From Gammaproteobacteria bacterium (lineage in GTDB: Bacteria; Pseudomonadota; Gammaproteobacteria; Xanthomonadales; Rhodanobacteraceae): a DNA stretch of 8,941 nucleotides. Of the stretch, positions 1-5,100 are shown in pieces. Each line of letters opens with the position of its first letter. Positions within the stretch are counted from its first letter, which is position 1. The translations under genes and the position numbers were made by a program. Under the pieces are notes generated by a model, which worked only from the letters and a program-made list of their open reading frames with translations, was not told the DNA's origin and did no database searches. Where the stretch lies: NCBI GenBank assembly GCA_005877675.1, contig VBNZ01000004.1, forward strand, positions 5,897-14,837. Direction: 5' to 3'.

Positions 1-1223
1 ACTACTCATCGTTCGGCAATACGACAAACCCGAAGGTCAGCCTGCACTGGCAGCCGATCGACGACCTGCTCGTCCGCGGCAGCTGGGGCAAGGGCTTCCG
101 TGCGCCGTCAATTTCCGAACTGTATTCGGGTATCGCGCAGGGCCGTCCGACCGCGGACGATCCTTGCTCGCTCGACAGCGTGGCCTATGCTTCCGCGCGC
201 GCCGCGTGTACGGCTGCCGGTGTTCCGGTCAACTTCAAGAAACTCAACGCGCAGACCTTCCTGTCGACCGGTGGCAACGCCAATCTCAAGCCGGAAACCT
301 CGACCAACAAGACGTTCGGCTTTGTCTATTCGCCGAGCTATCTGGAAGGTTTCGACGCCACCGTCGACTGGTACAACATCAAGATCGAAAACGCGATCGG
401 CAGCAACTCCGCACAGACGATTCTCAACAACTGCTATCTGTACGGCGTGACTTCGTACTGTTCGCTGATCACACGTGACCTTGCAGGTACGCAGTTCGCC
501 AACCCTGGAGAAGTCACCAACATCTTCGGCCTGAACCAGAACTTCGTCGGCGGCCTTGAAGTGGAAGGCTTTGACTTCGCGCTGAATTACAAGTTGAAGA
601 CCGATCACTACGGCGATTTCCGCTTCAACTGGGCCAATGCCTATATCTCCTACTATGGCGATATCAACAAGCCCAAGCGCGGGCAAGTCAACGGCGATGG
701 TCAGATCTCGAGCGGCAATGGGGTCGGCAAGGAATCCACTGCTGGTTCGTCGACGGGCGCTCCGATCTTCCGCTTGCGTTCGACGTTGAACGCACAGTGG
801 AACATCAGCGACTTCACCTTCGCCGGTACGGTCGAGTACTACAGCAAGATCGCGGAAACCTGCAACACAGCCACGAGCACTGCGAACTCGCTCGCTGCGC
901 GCGGTATCACGAACTTCATCAACTACTGCACCGAGCCGCGTCGCGTGACTGATGTGTACAGCTACAAGAGCGGCACGAACATCGTCGTCGCCGCGCCGCT
1001 GGCACAGCCGCGCAACACATTCGGAACGCGCACGTATGTCGATATCCAGGGCAGCTGGCGCTCGCCATGGAAGGGCGTGATCACGGCCGGTATTCGCAAT
1101 CTGTTCGACAAGAACCCGCCATTCAGCTCGGACGCGTTCGCGAACAGTTTCGACGCGCAGTACCGTATCCCGGGGCGTTTCTTCTACGCGAGCTATCAGC
1201 AGAACTTCGACCTGTTCAAGTAA
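1..1223 (+). CDS. TonB-dependent outer-membrane receptor, C-terminal part (5' end outside window)
   Basis: This is the last ~406 codons of a TonB-dependent receptor, a 22-stranded outer-membrane barrel that takes up a substrate using TonB/ExbBD energy. The reading frame is open from the window edge (first full codon at base 3), so signal peptide, plug and early barrel are missing. Visible family features are a PKVSLHW...LLVRGSWGKGFRAPSISELY strand pair (about bases 33-130), NLKPETS (about 283-303), VDWYNIKIENAI, GLEVEGFDFALNY and a terminal GIRNLFDKNPPFS followed by strands ending in FDLFK. Cysteines come in pairs within likely surface loops (DDPC...AAC, NNC...YC, ETC...NYC), as is common in large Xanthomonadales receptors, suggesting loop disulfides. 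The substrate cannot be read from this part. An intrinsic terminator follows 11 bases after the stop, so it is the end of its own transcript. The family call is firm; the subfamily is not. Confidence 0.93.
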   Translation, partial: YSSFGNTTNPKVSLHWQPIDDLLVRGSWGKGFRAPSISELYSGIAQGRPTADDPCSLDSVAYASARAACTAAGVPVNFKKLNAQTFLSTGGNANLKPETSTNKTFGFVYSPSYLEGFDATVDWYNIKIENAIGSNSAQTILNNCYLYGVTSYCSLITRDLAGTQFANPGEVTNIFGLNQNFVGGLEVEGFDFALNYKLKTDHYGDFRFNWANAYISYYGDINKPKRGQVNGDGQISSGNGVGKESTAGSSTGAPIFRLRSTLNAQWNISDFTFAGTVEYYSKIAETCNTATSTANSLAARGITNFINYCTEPRRVTDVYSYKSGTNIVVAAPLAQPRNTFGTRTYVDIQGSWRSPWKGVITAGIRNLFDKNPPFSSDAFANSFDAQYRIPGRFFYASYQQNFDLFK

Positions 1224-1234
1224 TTCGGGGCTCA

Positions 1235-1272
1235 CAGGCAGCCGCAGGAGCGCGGCTGCCTGAACTTTTCTT
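1235..1272 (+). terminator. Intrinsic terminator after the TonB-dependent receptor
   Basis: A perfect 11-bp GC-rich stem (1235-1245 pairing with 1252-1262, CAGGCAGCCGC / GCGGCTGCCTG) with a 6-base loop is followed by AACTTTTCTT. It lies just after the receptor stop codon, where a Rho-independent terminator is expected. The T-tract is short and interrupted by C, so efficiency may be moderate. Confidence 0.85.
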
Positions 1273-1283
1273 GATTCAAGGGG

Positions 1284-1322
1284 TTTACAGAAGACTTGGC
1301 AAGCCGCTACAATTAGCGGCTT
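1284..1322 (+). promoter_or_regulatory. Probable sigma70 promoter of rpmJ, with -10 inside a perfect palindrome
   Basis: A TTTACA -35 element (1284-1289) and a TACAAT -10 element (1308-1313) are separated by 18 bases. This predicts a start near 1320 and a leader of about 40 bases before rpmJ. The -10 sits in a perfect inverted repeat, AAGCCGCT (1301-1308), six bases, then AGCGGCTT (1315-1322). The repeat could be an operator that blocks polymerase, or a second terminator-like hairpin for read-through from upstream, since ACTTTTTG follows it. The promoter elements are seen directly; the regulatory role is inference. Confidence 0.6.
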
Positions 1323-1361
1323 ACTTTTTGCACAAACACCTGATTCACAACGGAAGTCGTC

Positions 1362-1487
1362 ATGAAAGTCCTGTCTTCACTCAAATCCGCCAAGGCGCGT
1401 CATCGCGACTGCAAGGTCGTGCGTCGCCGGGGCAAAGTGTTCGTGATCTGCAAGAGCAACCCGCGTTTCAAGGCGCGTCAGCGCTGA
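1362..1487 (+). CDS. rpmJ: 50S ribosomal protein L36, zinc-independent (C-minus, YkgO-like) form
   Basis: This 41-residue basic protein begins MKVLSSLKSAKARHRDCK and ends ICKSNPRFKARQR, matching the L36 family of the large ribosomal subunit. The ordinary zinc-ribbon L36 has three Cys and one His as ligands. Here the first ligand position is H14 (HRDC), C17 and C30 remain, and the last ligand His is replaced by F36 (NPRF). The three-residue insertion before that motif is also typical of the C-minus form, E. coli YkgO being the model. A GGAAG ribosome binding site lies 5 bases before the ATG. The gene is flanked by its own promoter and terminator, so it is monocistronic, away from any ribosomal operon. 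In several bacteria the C-minus form is induced on zinc shortage through Zur. Whether this organism also has a zinc-binding L36 cannot be seen here. The family call is very secure. Confidence 0.96.
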   Translation: MKVLSSLKSAKARHRDCKVVRRRGKVFVICKSNPRFKARQR

Positions 1488-1515
1488 TCTGCAGTTTCGC
1501 GTAGATGTTGTGCAT

Positions 1516-1545
1516 AAGGCCGCCTCGCGCGGCCTTTTTGCTTTT
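1516..1545 (+). terminator. Intrinsic terminator after rpmJ
   Basis: A perfect 8-bp stem (AAGGCCGC at 1516-1523 pairing with GCGGCCTT at 1529-1536) with a 5-base loop runs directly into TTTTT and, after GC, TTTT. It is a textbook Rho-independent terminator 28 bases after the rpmJ stop. Confidence 0.93.
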
Positions 1546-1660
1546 GCCGGCACATAACATCTAAGCGAAAATCCGACGTGGATCATCGACTTGGCCGCGG
1601 CAATTTGATACAACATCAACTTGCAGCAAGCATGAATCCCCCTCACCCCCGGAGGCAGCG

Positions 1661-2002
1661 ATGCGTAGTCTGACCCTGATCTTCTTGTGCACGGCGACGT
1701 TGTCCCCGGTTTTCGCGACGATGGCGCATGCCGATACCCTGCTGATCGAACGCGTGCGGGCCGAACGCGGCATGGATTTGCCCCAACGCGGCATGAGCAT
1801 GGCCCAGGTTGAAAGCCGTTACGGCGCGCCAACCAGCCGCTTGGTGCCTGCTGGTGGCGATTCTCGCTGGCATCCGACGATCAATCGTTGGGTCTACGCG
1901 AACTACACGGTCTATTTCGAGCGCGATCGCGTGATCGATGCCGTGGCCAATCACGCCACGCCGAGCGAACTCGGACCGAAGAACGCAGTTCAGCAGCAAT
2001 GA
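1661..2002 (+). CDS. Small exported protein resembling the SmpA/OmlA (BamE-type) fold
   Basis: This 113-residue protein has a clear Sec signal peptide: R2, a hydrophobic core at about residues 4-20, and an AHA cleavage site giving a mature start near D25. The mature part has GMSMAQVESRYGAP (44-57), then WVYANYTVYFERDRVIDAV (77-95). This order, a G-M-S-x-x-Q-V-x-x-x-x-G-x-P helix followed by a W-x-Y...V-x-F strand pair, is that of SmpA/OmlA-like periplasmic domains. No lipobox is present, so it is probably soluble in the periplasm rather than a lipoprotein. A strong GGAGG site lies 5 bases before the ATG. The stop overlaps the aguA start (ATGA), so it is probably cotranscribed and translationally coupled with aguA, although no shared role with cytoplasmic polyamine enzymes is evident. 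It is the first gene after the rpmJ terminator; no convincing promoter was found in 1546-1660. The exact function is unknown. Confidence 0.85.
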   Translation: MRSLTLIFLCTATLSPVFATMAHADTLLIERVRAERGMDLPQRGMSMAQVESRYGAPTSRLVPAGGDSRWHPTINRWVYANYTVYFERDRVIDAVANHATPSELGPKNAVQQQ

Positions 2003-3033
2003 CCCACCCTGCTTTCCGTCTGCCTGCGGAGTGGGAACCGCAGGCGGGCGTGCTGCTCGCTTGGCCGCATGAGGAAACCGACTGGGCACCGCGTCTGTCT
2101 GAAGTCGAAGGTACCTGCGCGGCACTCGCCGCTGCGATTTCGCATTTCGAACGCGTCATCATCTGCGTCGCCAACGCCACGATAAGTGCACGTGCACAGG
2201 CTTGCGTGCGCGCAGCCGGCATCCGCGAGGAGCGCTGCCACCTCGTCGAAATCGAATACGACGATACCTGGCTGCGCGATTCGGGGCCGATCACGCTGTC
2301 CGATGGCTCGCGCTTCCGCCTGACCGATTTTCGCTTCACCGGCTGGGGTGGCAAATTCGAGGCGAGTCGCGACGATGTCCTGATCGGTGGCCTCGTCGTG
2401 CGTGGACTGTTTGGCGCGGCCGAGCATCGCCGCATCGACTGGGCACTCGAAGGTGGCGCGATCGAATCCGACGGCGCCGGTACGATCCTCACCACCTGGC
2501 GTTGCCTGCACCAACGCCATCCCGAACAAAGTCGCGCGGAAATGAGCGCCCTGCTCCAACGCGAACTCGGCGCCGAGCGCGTGTTATGGCTCGAATACGG
2601 CTATCTACAGGGCGACGACACCGATGCGCACGTCGATACGCTTGCGCGCTTCGCACCGGGCAATGCGATCGTGTTTCAAGCCTGCGACGACCCGACCGAT
2701 GCGCACCACGACGAGCTTGCGCGCATGCGCGAGGAACTCGCGGCGCTGCGCACGCGCGACGATCGCCCATACACACTGCATCCCCTGCCTTGGGCGCAGT
2801 CGATTTTGGATGACGGCCGTCGTCTCGCGGCTTCATATGCCAATTACTTGATTGTCAATGCCGCCGTGTTGATTCCCGCCTATGGCGACGCTGCCGATGC
2901 GCAAGCTGCGCGCGTGATTGCCGCTGCGCATCCCGGCCGCGAAGTGATTGCGGTACCCTGTCGCCCCCTGATCTGGCAGAACGGCAGCCTGCATTGCATG
3001 ACGATGCAGTTGCCGCAAGGTGTCCTTGCATGA
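1999..3033 (+). CDS. aguA: Agmatine deiminase
   Basis: This enzyme hydrolyses agmatine to N-carbamoylputrescine and ammonia in the cytoplasm, the first step of the agmatine route from arginine to putrescine. The 344-residue protein belongs to the peptidylarginine-deiminase-like (PAD_porph) group of guanidino-modifying enzymes. Visible motifs are EWEPQAGVLLAWPH at the N-terminus, YDDTWLRDSGP (87-97), LEGGAIESDG (150-159), GDDTDAHVD (205-213, catalytic H211) and NGSLHCMT with the nucleophile C333 near the C-terminus. All expected catalytic positions are present and the length is normal. The start at 1999 was chosen because it overlaps the preceding stop by ATGA and gives the standard N-terminus; an in-frame upstream extension has no family support. 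The gene overlaps aguB by ATGA. Bases 2806-2864, encoding the conserved DDGRRLAASYANYLIVN stretch, are the source of the inverted copy found in aguB; the sequence here fits the family, so this copy is the original. Confidence 0.95.
   Translation: MTHPAFRLPAEWEPQAGVLLAWPHEETDWAPRLSEVEGTCAALAAAISHFERVIICVANATISARAQACVRAAGIREERCHLVEIEYDDTWLRDSGPITLSDGSRFRLTDFRFTGWGGKFEASRDDVLIGGLVVRGLFGAAEHRRIDWALEGGAIESDGAGTILTTWRCLHQRHPEQSRAEMSALLQRELGAERVLWLEYGYLQGDDTDAHVDTLARFAPGNAIVFQACDDPTDAHHDELARMREELAALRTRDDRPYTLHPLPWAQSILDDGRRLAASYANYLIVNAAVLIPAYGDAADAQAARVIAAAHPGREVIAVPCRPLIWQNGSLHCMTMQLPQGVLA
2806..2864 (+). repeat. 59-bp inverted repeat, source copy inside aguA
   Basis: Bases 2806-2864 are the exact reverse complement of 3661-3719 (59 of 59 bases by eye). 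In this position the sequence encodes a conserved part of agmatine deiminase in the correct frame, so this is the ancestral copy. Confidence 0.97.
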
Positions 3034-3828
3034 GCAAACTCAAAGTCGCCCTGCTGCAGGAGCGCGATCATGGCAGCGCCGCGGCCAATCTCGATGCGAT
3101 CGAGGCGGGCCTGCGCGAGGCCGCGCGCTCGGGACATGAGAGCGTCGCCGAATTCGATCGCGCCGAGCCGATACCAGGACCGAGCACCGCGCGCCTCGGC
3201 GCGCTCGCTGAGGAACTGAAACTCGTGATCGTCGCCTCCCTTTTCGAGCGACGCGCTGCCGGCCTGTATCACAACACCGCCGTGGTGTTCGACCGCAAAA
3301 AGGATATTTGTGGAAAATACCGCAAAATGCACATTCCCGACGACCCGACGTTCTATGAGAAGTTCTACTTCACGCCGGGCGATCTCGGTTTCGATCCGAT
3401 TGAGACTTCGGTCGGAAAATTGGGTTTGCTGGTTTGCTGGGATCAGTGGTATCCAGAAGGCGCGCGCCTGATGGCGCTGGCCGGCGCGGATCTACTGCTC
3501 TATCCCACTGCGATCGGCTGGGATCCCGCTGACGATGCGTCTGAGAAGGCGCGCCAGCGCGATGCCTGGATCACGGTGCAGCGCGGTCATGCCGTTGCGA
3601 ACGGCCTGCCCTTGCTCGCATGCAACCGCTACGGCTTCGAACCTGCGCCGGACAGCACACGCGGCATTGACAATCAAGTAATTGGCATATGAAGCCGCGA
3701 GACGACGGCCGTCATCCAACGCCGAGATCGACATGCAGCGCAGCGAAGCTGTGCGGCGTATTTGGCCATTCCTGCGCGACCGCCGTATCGATGCCTACGG
3801 CGATCTGCTCAAGCGCTACCGCGACTAG
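3030..3828 (+). pseudogene. aguB: N-carbamoylputrescine amidase, disrupted by an internal deletion and an inverted insertion
   Basis: The intact enzyme, a nitrilase-superfamily amidase of about 290-295 residues, hydrolyses N-carbamoylputrescine to putrescine, CO2 and ammonia. The gene starts at an ATGA overlap with aguA. Codons 1-35 fit the family, but the text jumps from REAARSG to HESVAEFD. The usual stretch of about 17 residues containing the LVLLQELH motif, with the catalytic Glu, is absent, without a frameshift. The catalytic Lys (KYRKMHIPDD, K99) and Cys (VCWDQWYPEGAR, C136) remain. After NRYGFEPAPDST (about residue 210) the sequence enters a 59-bp inverted piece of aguA (3661-3719) and stops at 3690-3692. 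The true C-terminus, AEIDMQRSEAVRRIWPFLRD...KRYRD, resumes at 3721 in the +1 frame and ends at the TAG at 3826-3828. The segment expected to contain the IxFWGxSF...GPQGE region (about 30 codons) is lost. As read, the gene cannot make an active amidase. It is either a recent pseudogene or an assembly artefact. Residue counts of missing parts come from my memory of the family. Confidence 0.9.
3661..3719 (-). repeat. 59-bp inverted repeat, derived copy inside aguB
   Basis: This segment is the perfect reverse complement of aguA bases 2806-2864, about 800 bp upstream. It replaces native aguB sequence: the family resemblance stops exactly at its left edge and resumes, in another frame, one base after its right edge. 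Read on the minus strand it encodes the agmatine deiminase residues LDDGRRLAASYANYLIVNAA. Confidence 0.97.
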
Positions 3829-3851
3829 CCGCACATAACTCGAGTCAGACC

Positions 3852-5090
3852 ATGAGCGATTCCACCGCGGCGGCAACTGCAGCCGAGCCCAACAATTCCC
3901 TCACCGACCAACCCTTCGCGCGCGTCACGCGCGATGGCGTCGAATATTCCCTGCTTGGTACGGCGCATGTCTCGCGTGCATCGGTCGCAGCGGTGCGCGA
4001 CCTGATCGAGCGCGAAAATTTCGACGCAATTGCAGTCGAGCTGTGCGACACGCGTTACCGCGCAATGCGCGATCGCGAAGCCTGGCGTAATCTTGATTTG
4101 CTGCAGATCATCCGCGAAGGCAAGGCCGGCATGGTCGCAGCAAATCTTGCGCTGTCGGCGTATCAGAGACGTCTTGCCGAGCAGTTCGGCATCGAGCCGG
4201 GCGCGGAAATGAAGATCGCCGCGGAACTCGCCGAAGCGCAACACAAACCCGTCTGGCTGATCGACCGTGAAGTGAGCCTGACCTTGCGCCGCGCTTATCA
4301 CAGCGTCGGTTTCTTTCAGCGCTTTGGCGTGCTCGCGGGGCTTGTCGCAAGCTTGTTCGAGCGCGGCGACGTCGCCGAGGCCGATATCGAAAAGCTCAAG
4401 CAAGGCGACATCCTGCAAGGCGCCTTCAACGAATTCGCCGAGCAGTCCGAGCCGCTTTTCCGCAGTCTGATCGGCGAGCGCGACAGCTTTATGGCCGCGC
4501 GCCTGCGCGAAGAGAGTGCCAAGGCGAGCTTGATGCCCAAGCGTGTGCTAGCGGTGATTGGTGCGGGGCATCTCGCCGGCATTTCGCGCGAGTTGGAAGC
4601 ACAACGCGGTGCGCCTTCCGACGCACTGCTTGCGTTGAACGCAGCGCCGCCTGCGGCACGCTGGCCGAAGTGGCTCGGCTACGGCGTGCTGATCGCGATT
4701 CTGTGCGCCATCGTGTATACATTTACGCGCGGCGCGCATCTCGGCATCGATGCGCTCAAGGACTGGGTACTTTTCACTGGCGGCCTCGCGGCGCTCGGCG
4801 CATTGCTTGGCGGCGGTCATATCCTGAGTGTGCTTACCGCGGCCGTGGTCGGACCGCTCAAGCCGTTCCGTCCGTTCGTGCCGGTTGGCGCGGTCAGCGC
4901 GGCGGTCGAGATGTCACTGCGCCGCCCGCGCGTTGCCGACTTCGAATCGCTGCGCGACGATGTGATCGAATGGCGCGGCTGGTGGAAAAACCGCGTGTCG
5001 CGCACGCTGCTCGTGTTCCTTTTTTCAAACTTCGGCATGATTCTGGGCGAATACCTCGCAGGGATCCGCATCTTCCAACGCCTGCTCTGA
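3852..5090 (+). CDS. TraB/TIKI-family predicted membrane protein
   Basis: This 412-residue protein resembles the TraB/PrgY/GumN family, which shares a fold with TIKI-type putative metalloproteases. The N-terminal domain has the two family GxxH motifs, GTAHVS (36-41) and GAGHLAGI (237-244), plus VELCDTRY (62-69) with conserved E63 and R68. From about residue 274 the protein is membrane-bound: WLGYGVLIAILCAIVYTF (274-291), a Gly/Ala-rich hydrophobic run from about 305 to 335, and LLVFLFSNFGMILGEYLAG near 387-405. The catalytic-like domain precedes the membrane anchor, as in bacterial TraB homologues such as enterococcal TraB/PrgY, which limit pheromone activity. Its substrate here is unknown. 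The ATG at 3852 was chosen because the family homology begins soon after it; a longer in-frame extension overlaps the conserved aguB C-terminus and has no support. Only a weak GAG ribosome site precedes it. It lies 23 bases after aguB and 10 bases before the DUF349 gene, so all are probably cotranscribed. Confidence 0.85.
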   Translation: MSDSTAAATAAEPNNSLTDQPFARVTRDGVEYSLLGTAHVSRASVAAVRDLIERENFDAIAVELCDTRYRAMRDREAWRNLDLLQIIREGKAGMVAANLALSAYQRRLAEQFGIEPGAEMKIAAELAEAQHKPVWLIDREVSLTLRRAYHSVGFFQRFGVLAGLVASLFERGDVAEADIEKLKQGDILQGAFNEFAEQSEPLFRSLIGERDSFMAARLREESAKASLMPKRVLAVIGAGHLAGISRELEAQRGAPSDALLALNAAPPAARWPKWLGYGVLIAILCAIVYTFTRGAHLGIDALKDWVLFTGGLAALGALLGGGHILSVLTAAVVGPLKPFRPFVPVGAVSAAVEMSLRRPRVADFESLRDDVIEWRGWWKNRVSRTLLVFLFSNFGMILGEYLAGIRIFQRLL

Positions 5091-5100
5091 CGCGACCGCA

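Noticed and set aside
108..1235. Long 375-codon open frame on the minus strand opposite the TonB receptor
   Set aside because: It has no recognisable motif and lies wholly opposite a plus-strand frame with clear receptor motifs; GC-rich codon bias produces such antisense frames.
1584..1612. Promoter for the 1661 gene around TTGGCC and GATACA
   Set aside because: The spacing between these elements is only about 10 bases and no -35-like hexamer lies at the right distance, so I could not support a promoter.
1661..1720. Possible lipoprotein signal (Cys at residue 10 of the small exported protein)
   Set aside because: The residues before C10 do not form a lipobox and the Cys falls inside the hydrophobic core; an AHA signal peptidase I site at residues 22-24 fits better.
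1888..1998. In-frame upstream extension of aguA
   Set aside because: It would overlap the exported-protein gene by over 100 bases, and agmatine deiminases begin at the equivalent of the ATG at 1999, which also makes an ATGA overlap.
3492..3734. Minus-strand 80-codon frame containing agmatine-deiminase-like residues
   Set aside because: The resemblance comes only from the 59-bp inverted copy of aguA; the rest of the frame is antisense to aguB and unrelated to any protein I recognise.
3762..3851. N-terminal extension of the TraB-like protein
   Set aside because: This stretch encodes, in another frame, the conserved aguB C-terminus (RRIWPFLRDRRIDAYGDLL), and the extension itself is not family-like.
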